DNA of 64,000 nt from Sandaracinaceae bacterium (GCA_016706685.1 JADJJE010000030.1:3552-67551); one strand, 5' to 3'. Positions 9,617 through 20,946 are shown, numbered from the stretch's first letter. The notes: a model not told the origin generated them from the letters alone. Numbers and translations: made by a program.

Positions 9617-10957
9617 ATGGACCTCGCGCCCACGGCCAGAGACTTTGCCACCTACCAGCGTGAGACGGTGCGGCACCTGCTGGAGCGCCAGGCCGGTGTC
9701 TTCGCGCTGATGCTCAGCTTGTCGCTCGCGCTCGACGCGTGGCGCCTGCACCCCTCCGCCGAGTTCGCCACCATCTTGCAGCGCCTGCCCGCGCAGATCG
9801 TCACGTGCGCGGTGGTCTTCGTGTTGCTGCGGTACACGCGCTTCGGGGCCCGCTTCCCCACCTGGCTGGGCGCCGTGGCCTACGCCGTGCTGGCGGGCTT
9901 CGGCGGCCTCTTGCTGGGAGACCTGGGCGGCTTCGAGGGGCCGTTCTTCTACTCGGCCTACGTCATGCCCACGTTCGTGATGATGCTGCCCTGCCGCTTC
10001 CTCGAGCGCGTGCTGATCACGGTGCTGATGGTGGGCGCCTTCATGCTGGCGTTCTTCCTGCCGCACCCGGAGCACCTGGCCTATCCGCTGTCGCACATCG
10101 CGTTCTCGTACCTGCTGGTGATCACCGTGGCCGACGTGTACTTCGGGCACCGCGCCATGCTGCTGCTGCGCGAGCGGTTCAGCATGGAGCGGCAGCTCGA
10201 GCAGCACGGCGTGGCCCTGGCGGAGGACAACCAGCTGCTGGAGGAGCGCGTGCGCCATCAGGCGGGGTCGGTGCGCTCGCTGCTGGACCGCCTCGAGACC
10301 ACGCGCCACCAGGCGCGCACGGAGCTGGCGCGCGACCTGCACGACGGCATGGGCCAGCTGGTGGCGGGCACGCGGCTCGAGCTGCACCACATCGAGCGTG
10401 CGCTCGACACGGGCGAGACGCTGTCCACCGAGAACCTGGGCTACCTCTACGGCTTGGTGGACGGCCTCGACCGCCAGGTGCGCGAGATGGTGCGCGAGCT
10501 GCGCGACCCGGGCACCATCGGGAGCCTGGAGCTCGAGCTCGGCCGCCTGAAGGAGGCCTACGACCGCATGCCCGGAGTCCACATCGCGCTGCACCACGAG
10601 CTGCCCTCGGAGCCGAGCGACGCGCTGCGCGACGTGCTGGTGGCGGTCACGCGCGAGGCGCTGACCAACGCGGTGAAGCACGGGCAGGCGCAGCACATCG
10701 AGGTGCGCGTGGCGGCCGAGCAGGGCGCGCTGCGCCTCGACGTGGAGGACGACGGCGTGGGCCTGCGCGGTGGCGCTGCGGGAGGCGCCGACCCGTCGAA
10801 GACCTCGGGCTTCGGCGTGCTGGGCATGCGCGAGCGCGTGGAGTCCGTGGGCGGGCGGCTCACCTTGGCTACCCGCAGCCAGCCGGGGCGCCCGGGGGCC
10901 AGCAAGCGGCCCGGCGCGCGCGTCACCGCACGTTTTCCCGTGGAGGCCGCGTCGTGA
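9617..10957 (+). CDS. NarL-family sensor histidine kinase (HisKA_3)
   Basis: A 446-aa membrane sensor kinase. About six hydrophobic segments fill residues 25-175 and are followed by a coiled coil. The HisKA_3 box RDLHDGMGQLVAG has the phospho-acceptor His at about residue 242. The ATPase region has the N-box EALTNAVKHG and the G-boxes DDGVGL and GFGVLGMRERV. There is no extracytoplasmic sensor domain, so the signal is probably sensed within the membrane. It overlaps the response regulator start by GTGA and forms a two-component pair. The ATG at 9617 has GGAAG upstream. Confidence 0.9.
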   Translation: MDLAPTARDFATYQRETVRHLLERQAGVFALMLSLSLALDAWRLHPSAEFATILQRLPAQIVTCAVVFVLLRYTRFGARFPTWLGAVAYAVLAGFGGLLLGDLGGFEGPFFYSAYVMPTFVMMLPCRFLERVLITVLMVGAFMLAFFLPHPEHLAYPLSHIAFSYLLVITVADVYFGHRAMLLLRERFSMERQLEQHGVALAEDNQLLEERVRHQAGSVRSLLDRLETTRHQARTELARDLHDGMGQLVAGTRLELHHIERALDTGETLSTENLGYLYGLVDGLDRQVREMVRELRDPGTIGSLELELGRLKEAYDRMPGVHIALHHELPSEPSDALRDVLVAVTREALTNAVKHGQAQHIEVRVAAEQGALRLDVEDDGVGLRGGAAGGADPSKTSGFGVLGMRERVESVGGRLTLATRSQPGRPGASKRPGARVTARFPVEAAS

Positions 10958-11598
10958 GCGCAGAGGCTGTGATCCGCGTCTTCCTGGCCGACGACCACCC
11001 CGTCATGGTGGCCGGGCTCGCGCGCGTGCTGGCCACCGTGCCCGACATGCAGGTGGTGGGCACCGCGCACGACATCGCCGGGCTCGACGCACAGGCGCCC
11101 GGCAGCATCCACGTGCTGGTGCTGGACGTGAGCATGCCCGGCATGCACGGCGCCGAGACCATCACGGCGCTGCGCGAGCGCCACGCGCCGGTGCTGCTGT
11201 TCACGCTCGAGCCCGAGACCCCGCTGGTGGTGGAGCTGCTGCGCGCCGGCGCCAGCGGCGTGGTGGGCAAGAGCGAGCGCGTGGAGGTGCTGCTGGATGC
11301 GATTCGCACCGTGGCCGCGGGTGGCCGCGTGGTGCCTTCGGCCGTGCACGAGCGCGTGGTGGCCGGCGGGCCGGGCGCGCTGCACGACGCGCTGAGCGAG
11401 CGCGAGCAAGCCATCTTCCACCGGTTGATCCGCGGGAACTCGCCGAAGAGCATCGCCTTCGATCTCGGGCTGTCGCCCAGCACCGTGTACACCTACTCGG
11501 AGCGCGTGCGGCAGAAGCTGGGGGTGGCCAGTCAGACCGAGCTGGTGGACTACGCGCATCGCGCGGGGCTGTTGGGCAAGGGCAGCTTCGAGGGCTGA
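10954..11598 (+). CDS. NarL/FixJ-type response regulator
   Basis: A 214-aa regulator. The receiver domain has the acidic pair D13-D14, the phosphorylatable Asp58 in LVLDVSMPG and the conserved Lys in VVGKSERVE. A LuxR-type helix-turn-helix follows: SEREQAIFHRLIRGNSPKSI and LSPSTVYTYSERVRQKLGV. The GTG start overlaps the kinase stop codon (GTGA), indicating translational coupling and a dedicated pair. Targets are unknown. The nudC frame on the opposite strand runs through this gene without a stop. Confidence 0.9.
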   Translation: MSAEAVIRVFLADDHPVMVAGLARVLATVPDMQVVGTAHDIAGLDAQAPGSIHVLVLDVSMPGMHGAETITALRERHAPVLLFTLEPETPLVVELLRAGASGVVGKSERVEVLLDAIRTVAAGGRVVPSAVHERVVAGGPGALHDALSEREQAIFHRLIRGNSPKSIAFDLGLSPSTVYTYSERVRQKLGVASQTELVDYAHRAGLLGKGSFEG

Positions 11599-11601
11599 GG
11601 G

Positions 11602-12480
11602 CAGCGGACGCGTCGGTGCGCTGACGTTGCCGGTCGCGTGGGTCAGCCCCTCCAGTGCGGTGTCGGTGCCTCCGTGCCGGGCCAGGAAGTCCGCGATCAG
11701 CCACTGCGAGATGCTCCTCCTGCCGGGGAACGTGCGCGGCATCGCGTCGTACCGGTAGAACGCGGCGTCCTCGATCTCGCCTGGCTGCGGGGTGACCTCG
11801 CCGCTCACGTAGTCTGCCTGGAAGCCGAGCATCAGCGAGTTCGGATAGGGCCAGGGTTGGCTGCTGAAGTAGCGCACGTTCTCGATCTCGAGGCCGACCT
11901 CTTCCATGACCTCGCGGCGGACGGCGTCCTCGACGCTCTCGCCTGGGTCCACGAAGCCTGCGAGCACCGAGTAGATCCCCGCTGGGAAGTGTGGCGAGCG
12001 CGCGAGCAGAATCTCGTCGCCGCGCTCGACGGCGACGATGATCGCGGGCGAGAGCCTGGGGAAAGCCTCGAGCTTGCACGACGGACAGACGCGCGAGCGC
12101 GCGGTCTCGGAAGGAACGGTCGGAGTGCCGCACGCCCCGCAGAAGCGATGCGTACGTGCCCAGTCGACGACCTGCACGGCGCGGCCCGCGAGCGCGTGGA
12201 GCGGCTCTGGCAGCGTGCCGTAGAGCGCGATGAGCTCGTGGCTGCTCGACGCCTCGGGCAGCTCGGCGTCTTCCGCGAGCGAGGCGGCGTGCACGTCGAG
12301 ATCACCGAGGCGGCCGAGGTAGTGTTCCTCCGTGATCACGAAGCCGAGGGTGCGCGGATCCTCGCCGGGTACGTTGCCTTCGACGAGCACGAGCTTGCGG
12401 CGGTGAAAGACGAAGTAGACGGACTCGGCGGCCGACTCGGTCTTCCGGAGCGCGGGCACGAAGCGTGGAATCGCGGACAT
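11602..12480 (-). CDS. nudC: NADH pyrophosphatase NudC; 3' end uncertain
   Basis: This enzyme hydrolyses NADH and, in characterised members, removes NAD caps from RNA. A zinc ribbon has cysteines at 114, 117, 132 and 135. A full Nudix box (Gx5Ex7REUxEExGU) runs from Gly175, GFVDPGESVEDAVRRE then VMEEVGL. The family-specific SQPWPYPNSLMLGF follows at about 207. The catalytic domain ends near DFLARHGG at about 11665. No in-frame stop occurs until 10558, inside the antisense of the two-component genes. The end given here is therefore a boundary, not a stop codon. A one-base indel would bring in a TGA near 11640. Confidence 0.85.
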
Positions 12481-12571
12481 CGCCGGAAGATGGCATGCCG
12501 TCCGGCTCAATGCGTATACCCGAGTGGGCACCCACAGCGGCCCTCCGGTATGCTGCCGTGCGGAGGCTCCC

Positions 12572-12916
12572 ATGCGATTTCTGTTCTCGACGCTGGCCGC
12601 GCTGGCCCTGGTTCTCCTTGTGGACGCGAGCTCGGCGCAGGCCATGCGTTGCGGCACGCGCCTGGTGCGGGAGGGGGACAGCACGGCCGAGGTGCGCGCC
12701 ACCTGCGGAGACCCCAGCGACGTCATCACCACCACCGAGACGCGGCAGCGCACGGTGTACAACCGCGTGGCGGGCGTGCTCGTGGCCGACACCATCAGCA
12801 TCGAGGTGCAGGTCCAGCAGTGGGTCTACAACCTCGGGCCGCAGCGCTTCATGCGCCGGTTGATCTTCGAGAACGGCGTGCTCGTGGAGATCGAGCAGCT
12901 CGACCGTGGCCGCTGA
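12572..12916 (+). CDS. DUF2845 family periplasmic protein
   Basis: A 114-aa exported protein. The signal peptide probably ends at AQA before MRCGTRLV, the usual N-terminus of the mature DUF2845 domain. The family pattern is visible as CG..LV..GDS..EV...CGDP, followed by a tryptophan/tyrosine-containing beta segment, QQWVYNLG. Two cysteines (in RCG and TCG) probably form a disulfide. The start is fixed by CGGAGG 6 nt upstream. Role unknown. Confidence 0.8.
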   Translation: MRFLFSTLAALALVLLVDASSAQAMRCGTRLVREGDSTAEVRATCGDPSDVITTTETRQRTVYNRVAGVLVADTISIEVQVQQWVYNLGPQRFMRRLIFENGVLVEIEQLDRGR

Positions 12917-12961
12917 GCGGCGCATACGGCGATGTCGCTTGGCTGCAGGGTTCGATGGGCA

Positions 12962-13180
12962 CCCCCGGCTGGAAGCCGGGGGCAGCAGACCAGGCCTCGG
13001 CGACCTGAAAGTCCGCCCCCCGGGTCGGACTGAGTTGTTGTGAAGTTGGAGGCGGTACTACCAAGGGTACTCGGACACAATAGTGCGCCCTTGGGGCGGA
13101 CTGGATGCAGTGTCTCAGTACCCTCTGTAGGGCAAACCCTGTTGGTAGCCATGTAGTCCGCCGCCGCTAGGCGGGGGACT
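12962..13180. ncRNA. candidate structured RNA or degenerate element between two convergent genes
   Basis: This gene-free stretch carries several pairable segments. There is a 9-bp perfect hairpin at 12962-12982 with a 3-nt loop, and an 11-bp hairpin with one mismatch at 13155-13165/13070+100 (13170-13180) with a GCTA loop. AGTCCGCCCC (13010-13019) is complementary to GGGGCGGACT (13093-13102), and the latter can instead pair with AGTCCGCC at 13155. AGGGTACT (13064-13071) is complementary to AGTACCCT (13117-13124). A small CCCT/AGGG hairpin lies at 13121-13132. I recognise no known RNA family. The strand is undetermined. Confidence 0.35.
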
Positions 13181-13216
13181 TTAAGCGAGTCGAGGCCAGG
13201 TTTGCTGCCCTCCGCT

Positions 13217-14815
13217 TCAGCGGGGGGTGCCCATCGTCTCGAGGCGAATCGCGTACTCGAGGCTGTCCACCAGCGCCAGCAGCGACGCCTCGATGATGTT
13301 CGTGGACGCGCCCACGGTGCTCCACGATGCGTCGTGGCTGCGGCTGTCGATGAGCACGCGCACGGTGGCGCTGGTGCCGTTCTTGCCGTCCAGGATGCGC
13401 ACCTTGTAGTCGCTCAGGTGCACGTCGGCCACGGCGGGATACGTGGTGCGGATGGCCTTGCGGATGGCTTGGTCCAGCGCGCTCACGGGGCCGTTGCCCT
13501 CGCCGGCGGTGTGCACCACGTCGCCGTGCACGCGCAGCTTCACGGTGGCCTCGGAGAACATCTCGGTGCCCTGGCGGCGGCCCACGGCGGTCTGGAATTC
13601 CAGCACCTCGAAGGGAGCCTCGTAGCTGGCTTCGCTGCGCGCGATCAAGAGGGCTACGGAGGCCTCGGCGGCCTCGTAGGCGAAGCCCTGCGCCTCGGCG
13701 CGCTTGATCTGCTCGAGCACCGCTGCGCCCTCCACGGAGGACACGCTCACGCCCATCTCTTCGGCCTTGCTCAGCACGTTGGCGCGGCCGGAGAGCTCGC
13801 TCACCACCACGCGGCACTCGTTGCCCACCAGCTCCGGCTCAATGTGCTGGTAGCTGGTGGGGTCGCGGCGGATGGCCGCCACGTGCACGCCGCCCTTGTG
13901 CGCGAAGGCGCTGCGCCCCACGAACGCCGCGTGCTCGTTGGCCGGCACGTTGGCCACCTCGGCCACGAAGTGCGAGAGGTCGTAGAGCTCGCTGAGGCGG
14001 CCCTTGGGCAGGCAGCTGTAGCCCAGCTTCAGCTCGATGTCGGGGATGATGGCGCACAGGTTGGCGTTGCCGCAGCGCTCGCCGTAACCGTTGATGGTGC
14101 CCTGCACGTGGCGCACGCCCGCGCGCACGGCGGCCAGCGTGTTGGCCACGCCGCAGCCACCGTCGTCGTGAACGTGGGCGCCCAGCTCGATGTCGGGGCC
14201 CAGCTCTGCGCGCACGGCACGGACGATCTCGTCCACCTCCCACGGCATGGAGCCGCCGTTGGTGTCGCACAGCACCAGCGTGCTGGCGCCGCCGCGCTGG
14301 GCTGCCCGCAGCGTGGCCAGCGCGTAGCCGCTGTCCAGCTTGTAGCCGTCGAAGAAGTGCTCGGCGTCGTAGATGGCCGTGCGCTTCGAGGCCACCAGGT
14401 AGCGCAGGCTGTCCTCGATCATCTCGAGGTTCATGTCCAGGGACGTGCGCAGGATCTCGGTCACGTGCATGGTCGAGGTCTTGCCGAAGATGGTGCACAC
14501 GCTGGTGCCCGCCTCCACCAGCTTCTGCAGCTGGGGGTCCTCGGCCGCGGCCACGTTGGCCCGGCGCGTGCTGCCGAAGGCCGTGATGCGCGCGTTGGTC
14601 CAGGTCATCTCACGAGCACGCTCGAAGAACTCCACGTCCTTCGGGTTGCTCCCGGGCCAGCCGCCCTCGATGAACGAGACGCCGAACGCGTCGAGGCGCT
14701 CGGCGATCTTGATCTTGTCGTCGCACGACAGGCTCATGCCCTCGCCCTGCGTGCCGTCACGCAGGGTGGTGTCGTAGACGTGCACCACGGGGGTGCGCTG
14801 GCTCTCGGTGCTCAT
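13217..14815 (-). CDS. cimA: (R)-citramalate synthase
   Basis: This enzyme condenses acetyl-CoA and pyruvate to citramalate, the first step of the threonine-independent isoleucine pathway. The 532-aa protein has the DRE-TIM metallolyase motifs YDTTLRDGTQGEGMS and GAHVHDDGGCGVANTLAAV, plus NGYGERCGNANL. A C-terminal LeuA-type regulatory domain ends near SLEYAIRLE. The GTQGEG and EGGWPGSNPKD signatures separate CimA from LeuA, which uses DGEQSPG. It is the last gene of the ilv-leu operon, 25 bp after leuD. Confidence 0.92.
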   Translation of the reverse strand: MSTESQRTPVVHVYDTTLRDGTQGEGMSLSCDDKIKIAERLDAFGVSFIEGGWPGSNPKDVEFFERAREMTWTNARITAFGSTRRANVAAAEDPQLQKLVEAGTSVCTIFGKTSTMHVTEILRTSLDMNLEMIEDSLRYLVASKRTAIYDAEHFFDGYKLDSGYALATLRAAQRGGASTLVLCDTNGGSMPWEVDEIVRAVRAELGPDIELGAHVHDDGGCGVANTLAAVRAGVRHVQGTINGYGERCGNANLCAIIPDIELKLGYSCLPKGRLSELYDLSHFVAEVANVPANEHAAFVGRSAFAHKGGVHVAAIRRDPTSYQHIEPELVGNECRVVVSELSGRANVLSKAEEMGVSVSSVEGAAVLEQIKRAEAQGFAYEAAEASVALLIARSEASYEAPFEVLEFQTAVGRRQGTEMFSEATVKLRVHGDVVHTAGEGNGPVSALDQAIRKAIRTTYPAVADVHLSDYKVRILDGKNGTSATVRVLIDSRSHDASWSTVGASTNIIEASLLALVDSLEYAIRLETMGTPR

Positions 14816-14840
14816 CGGTGGGCCCTTTGGCGCGGCTTCT

Positions 14841-15428
14841 TCAGGGGCGGGACTGCTCGTACTTCGAGATGGCGTCCTCGAAGCTCAGGATGTAGCCCAG
14901 CTGGTCGATGCCGTTGAGCAAGCAGCGCTTGGCGAACGCGTCCACGGGGAACGTGACCTTCTCGCCGCTCGGGAGCGTGAGCGTCTGCGACTCGAGGTCC
15001 ACTTGCACGCGGGCCGTGCGGTCGGCGTTCACGGTGGCCATGAGCTGCTGGTGCACTTCCTTGCTGACCTCGATGGGCAGCAGGCCGTTCTTGAGCGAGT
15101 TGCTCTTGAAGATGTCGGCGAAGCTGGTGCTGATGAGGGCGCGCAGCCCCCAGCCCACCAGGGCCCAGGGCGCGTGCTCGCGCGAGCTGCCGCAGCCGAA
15201 GTTGTCGCCGGCCAGGAGCACGGCGGCGCCCTGGCTCGCAGGCTCGTTCAGCACGAACGCGGGGTTGTCGCTGCCGTCGGCGAGGTAGCGCCAGTCGCAG
15301 AAGAGGCTCTTCCCGAGGCCGTCCTTGTCGGTGACCTTGAGGAAGCGCGCCGGGATGATCTGGTCGGTGTCGACGTTCTCGGCGGGGAGCGGGACGACGT
15401 GGGACTCGAGGGTCGTGAACTTGGCCAT
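14841..15428 (-). CDS. leuD: 3-isopropylmalate dehydratase small subunit
   Basis: A 195-aa swivel subunit of isopropylmalate isomerase. The motifs NVDTDQIIPARFLK and GDNFGCGSSREHAPWAL are diagnostic, as is the following ISTSFADIFKSNSLKNGLLP. It forms a heterodimer with the adjacent LeuC and completes the aconitase-like active site. The gene starts 44 bp after leuC within the operon. Length is typical. Confidence 0.95.
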   Translation of the reverse strand: MAKFTTLESHVVPLPAENVDTDQIIPARFLKVTDKDGLGKSLFCDWRYLADGSDNPAFVLNEPASQGAAVLLAGDNFGCGSSREHAPWALVGWGLRALISTSFADIFKSNSLKNGLLPIEVSKEVHQQLMATVNADRTARVQVDLESQTLTLPSGEKVTFPVDAFAKRCLLNGIDQLGYILSFEDAISKYEQSRP

Positions 15429-15472
15429 GGTGAGTTCTGGCTTTCAGTCGAAGTGACGAAGAGGGGAGGGGT

Positions 15473-16888
15473 TCAGCCGAGCAGCTCGCGCACGTCCGTG
15501 ACCTTGCCGGTGACGGCGGCCGCGGCGGCGGTGAGCGGCGAGGCCAAGATGGTGCGACCACCCTTGCCCTGCCGGCCCTCGAAGTTGCGGTTGCTCGTGC
15601 TCACGGCGTACTGCCCGGGCTCGAGGTTGTCGCCGTTCATGGCGATGCACATGGAGCAGCCCGGCTCGCGCCACTCGGCGCCGGCTTCCACGAAGATCTT
15701 GTCGAGACCCTCGGCCTCGGCCTGGTGCTTGATGTCGTGCGAGCCCGGTACCACCAGGGTGCGCACGCCCTGAACCTTGCGGCCCTTGAAGATGCTGGCG
15801 GCGTCGCGCAGGTCTTCGATGCGCGAGTTGGTGCAGCTGCCGATGAACACCACGTCCACCTTGTGGCCGAGCAGCGAGTCACCGGGCGTGATGCCCATGT
15901 AGTCCATGGCCTTCTCGTAGGCGGCGCGCTCGCTGCCCTCGAAGGCGCTGGCGAGCGGCGTGCTGTCGCCCACGCCCATGCCCATGCCGGGGTTGGTGCC
16001 GTAGGTGATCATCGGCGTGAGCGAGGCGGCGTCGATCTCCACGAGGGCGTCGTACGTGGCGCCCGGGTCGCTCGGCAGTTGCTTCCAGCGGGCCACGGCG
16101 GCGTCCCAGTCAGCGCCCTTCGGCGCGAACTCGCGGCCCTCGATGAACTCGAAGGTCTTCTCGTCGGGGGCGATCATGCCCGCGCGCGCGCCGGCCTCGA
16201 TGCTCATGTTGCAGACCGTCATGCGGCCCTGCATGGACAGGTCGCGGATGGCGCTGCCGGTGTACTCGATGACGTAGCCGGTGGCCCCGCCCACGCCGAT
16301 CTTGGCGCACAGCGCGAGGATGATGTCCTTGGCCGTGACGCCGGGGGCGAGCTTGCCCTCCACGCGCACTTCGAGCGTCTTCGGGCGCGTCTGCAGCAGG
16401 CACTGCGAGGCGAGCACGTGCTCCACTTCGCTGGTGCCGATGCCGAACGCCAGGGCGCCGAACGCGCCATGCGTGGACGTGTGGCTGTCACCGCAGACGA
16501 TGGTCTTGCCCGGCTGCGTGAGGCCGCGCTCGGGACCGACCACGTGCACGATGCCGTTCTTGAGGTTGCCGAGGCCGTAGAGCGTGATGCCGAACTCCGC
16601 GCAGTTGGCGGTGAGCATGTCGAGCTGCGCCGCGGCCTGCGCGTCGATGACCTTCAGCTTCTTCGGGTCGGTCGGCGTGCTGTGGTCCATGGTGGCGAGC
16701 GTGTTCTCGGGGCGGCGCGCCTTGAGGCCGCGCTCGCGCAGACCCGTGAACGCCTGCGGCGAGGTCACCTCGTGGATGAGGTGCAGGTCGATGTAGAGCA
16801 CGGCCGGACAGCCCTCCTCTTCGGCGACCACGTGCTGTTCCCAGACCTTTTGGAACAAGGTCTTCGGCTGCTTCTGACTGGCGGACAT
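15473..16888 (-). CDS. leuC: 3-isopropylmalate dehydratase large subunit
   Basis: A 471-aa aconitase-family subunit that isomerises 2- to 3-isopropylmalate. The [4Fe-4S] ligands are the cysteine in FIGSCTNSR and the two in EPGCSMC. Other markers are VCGDSHTSTHGAFG and NMSIEAGARAGMIAPDE. The N-terminal TLFQKVWEQHVV fits the start chosen. It lies between leuA and leuD in the operon. Confidence 0.95.
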   Translation of the reverse strand: MSASQKQPKTLFQKVWEQHVVAEEEGCPAVLYIDLHLIHEVTSPQAFTGLRERGLKARRPENTLATMDHSTPTDPKKLKVIDAQAAAQLDMLTANCAEFGITLYGLGNLKNGIVHVVGPERGLTQPGKTIVCGDSHTSTHGAFGALAFGIGTSEVEHVLASQCLLQTRPKTLEVRVEGKLAPGVTAKDIILALCAKIGVGGATGYVIEYTGSAIRDLSMQGRMTVCNMSIEAGARAGMIAPDEKTFEFIEGREFAPKGADWDAAVARWKQLPSDPGATYDALVEIDAASLTPMITYGTNPGMGMGVGDSTPLASAFEGSERAAYEKAMDYMGITPGDSLLGHKVDVVFIGSCTNSRIEDLRDAASIFKGRKVQGVRTLVVPGSHDIKHQAEAEGLDKIFVEAGAEWREPGCSMCIAMNGDNLEPGQYAVSTSNRNFEGRQGKGGRTILASPLTAAAAAVTGKVTDVRELLG

Positions 16889-16926
16889 CTTCGTTTTCTC
16901 TTCTCAGAAAGGTGGCGCGGGCTGGC

Positions 16927-18570
<1,644 letters not shown>

Positions 18571-18594
18571 GGTGATGGGGTCTCCTCTTCCCCG

Positions 18595-19140
18595 TTACTC
18601 TGCGGCTACTACAGGCCGCGCATTCACTGTCGGGTGACCGGGGCGAGGCGCGACAGAGCCGCGCATCATGGACACGGTGCCGGTCTGCACCATCTCTTCC
18701 ACACCGAACGGCTTGAGCACCGCCAGGAACGCGTCGATGCGCGTCTGGCTGTCGGTGATCTCGAACGTCATGGTGTCGAGCGACATGTCCACCGTGCGCG
18801 CGTTGAACACGCTGGCCACCTGCAGCAGCTCGGTGCGGCGCTCGGGGCGCGCGGTCACCTTGATGAGCGCCAGCGCGATGTCGATGGTGGCCAGGTCCGT
18901 GATGTCGTCCACCCACAAGACGTTGACCAGCTTGTAGAGGTTGGACTCGATGCGCTTGGCCTTGTCGAGATCGGACTCGATCACGATGGTCATGCGCGAG
19001 ACGCCCGCCTCGTTGGTGTTGCCCACGTTCAGCGAGTGGATGTTGAAGTTGCGCCGGCGGAAGAGGGAGGCCACGCGGTTGAGAACGCCCGGCTTGTCTT
19101 CGACGTACACGACGAACGTGCGGTAGCTTGCTTCGCTCAT
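18595..19140 (-). CDS. ilvN: acetolactate synthase regulatory (small) subunit
   Basis: A 181-aa regulatory subunit with an N-terminal ACT domain, FVVYVEDKPGVLNRVASLF then RRNFNIHSLNVG. It binds valine and confers feedback control on the catalytic subunit. The C-terminal ALS_ss_C domain ends near VEEMVQTGTVSMMRG. It begins one base after the ilvB stop codon, so the two are translationally linked. Confidence 0.93.
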   Translation of the reverse strand: MSEASYRTFVVYVEDKPGVLNRVASLFRRRNFNIHSLNVGNTNEAGVSRMTIVIESDLDKAKRIESNLYKLVNVLWVDDITDLATIDIALALIKVTARPERRTELLQVASVFNARTVDMSLDTMTFEITDSQTRIDAFLAVLKPFGVEEMVQTGTVSMMRGSVAPRPGHPTVNARPVVAAE

Positions 19141-19141
19141 C

Positions 19142-20900
19142 TCAGTCGTCCTTTCCCGTCTCGTAGATCGGGTTGTGAATCTCGGGCTTGTCGCGGCGGA
19201 TCATGTCGCCCAGGTCGGCGCCCGCGGGCACCATGGGGTACACGGCGTCCACCTGCTCCACCACGAACTCCACCACGCAGGTGCCGGGGTGAGCGTGGGC
19301 GTCGCGCACGGCCTGCTCCACCTGGTCACGCTGGGTGACGCGGATGCCCTTCGCGCCGCAGGCCTCGGCCAGCATCACGAAGTTGGGGCTCAGCATGGGC
19401 GTGGACACGTAGCGGCCGCCGTAGAAGAACTGCTGCCACTGGCGCACCATGCCCAGGTAGCCGTTGTTGATGATGGCCACGTTCACCTTGATGCCCTCCT
19501 GCAAGCAGGTGGTCAGCTCGGTCATGGTCATCTGGAAGCCGCCGTCGCCGACGACCACCCACACGTTCTCGTCGGGGCACGCGAACTTGGCGCCAATGGC
19601 AGCCGGCAGCGCGAAGCCCATGGTGCCGAGGCCACCCGCTGGTGATGAGGCGCCGCGGGTAGTCGTGCTTGTAGTACTGGGCTTCCCACATCTGGTGCTG
19701 ACCCACGTCGGTCACCACCAGGGCCTTGCCCTCGGTGTGGCGGTAGAGGTCGTGGATGACGTGCGCCGCGAACAGCTTGCCGTTGTCCGGCATGTCCTTG
19801 ATGTCGCGCACCGCGGAGTCGCCGCGCTCTTCGTTGATCTGCGCCATCCACTCGGGCCGCTCGCGCTTCTCCACCAGCGGCAGCAGGCGCGTGAGCACGT
19901 CCTTCGCGTCGCCCACGATGGGCAGGTCCACGCGCACGTTCTTGTTGATCTCGGCGGGGTCCAGCTCGATGTGGATCTTGCGCGCCTTCTTGGCGTACGT
20001 GGCGAGGCTGCCCGTGACGCGGTCGTCGAAGCGCATGCCCACCGCGATGATCAGGTCGGCGTCCTGGATGGCCTTGTTGACCCACGACTCGCCGTGCATG
20101 CCCATCATGCCCAGGTTGCGGGGGTGCGTGGCCGGGAAGCCGCCCAGGCCCAGCAGCGTGCAGGCCGCGGGGATGTCGGTCTTCTCCACGAAGTCCTTGA
20201 AGACCTCGCCGGCGCCCGCCATGACCACGCCCTGACCCGCGAACAGGATGGGGCGCTTGGCGTCGCGGATCATTCGCGCGGCCTGGGCCAGGTCGCTGTC
20301 GTCCGGCGCGAAGTCCGGACGGTAGCCACGCAGCACGATGGGCTCGTCGCTCCACTCGAACACGCAGCTCGCCTGCTGAGCGTCCTTGGTGATGTCCACC
20401 AGCACGGGGCCCGGACGGCCCGAGCGGGCGATGTAGAACGCCTCGCGGATGGTGGGGGCGATGTCCTCGGCGCGGCACACCAGGTAGTTGTGCTTGGTGA
20501 CCGGCAGCGTCACGCCCGCGATGTCGGTCTCCTGGAAGGCGTCCGTGCCGATCAGGTAGCTGGGCACCTGACCCGTGATGGCCACGAAGGGGATGCTGTC
20601 CAGCATGGCCGTGGCCAGGCCGGTCACCAGGTTGGTGGCACCCGGGCCCGACGTGGCGATGCACACCCCCACCTGACCCGACGCGCGCGCGTAGCCATCG
20701 GCCATGTGCGCGGCGCCCTGCTCGTGGCGCGTGAGCACGTGGTGGATGGGGTACTGAATCATCGCGTCATAGGCCGGCATGATCGCGCCGCCCGGGTACC
20801 CGAAGATGACCTTGACGCCCTCACGTACGAGCGACTCCCAGATGATCTGGGCGCCGTTGAGGGTCTGTCCGGTATGATCGGGAAACTCGTTCTGGGTCAT
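19142..20900 (-). CDS. ilvB: acetolactate synthase large subunit, broken by a one-base frameshift
   Basis: This ThDP enzyme makes acetolactate and acetohydroxybutyrate. From ATG 20900 it reads GYPGGAIMPAYDAM and LTRHEQGAAHMADGYARASG, with the catalytic Glu, and then the FAD-binding middle domain. At the CCC run 19635-19637 the frame is lost just after PRRLITSG. Reading two C instead of three restores GGLGTMGFALPAAIGAK and the ThDP-binding GDGGFQMTM and NNGYLGMVRQWQ, ending at 19142. The repaired length is 585 aa, normal for the family. As written, the protein would lack the ThDP domain. The ribosome binding site is AGGA, 4 nt before the start. Confidence 0.9.
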
Positions 20901-20946
20901 GGGGTCCTGGGGGCTGACTCGAGGGATGGATGGCTGGCCGCGGATG

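Noticed and set aside
11638..13008. A 456-codon plus-strand frame opposite nudC
   Set aside because: The minus strand holds unmistakable NudC motifs, and the plus frame has no recognisable protein character before the DUF2845 gene.
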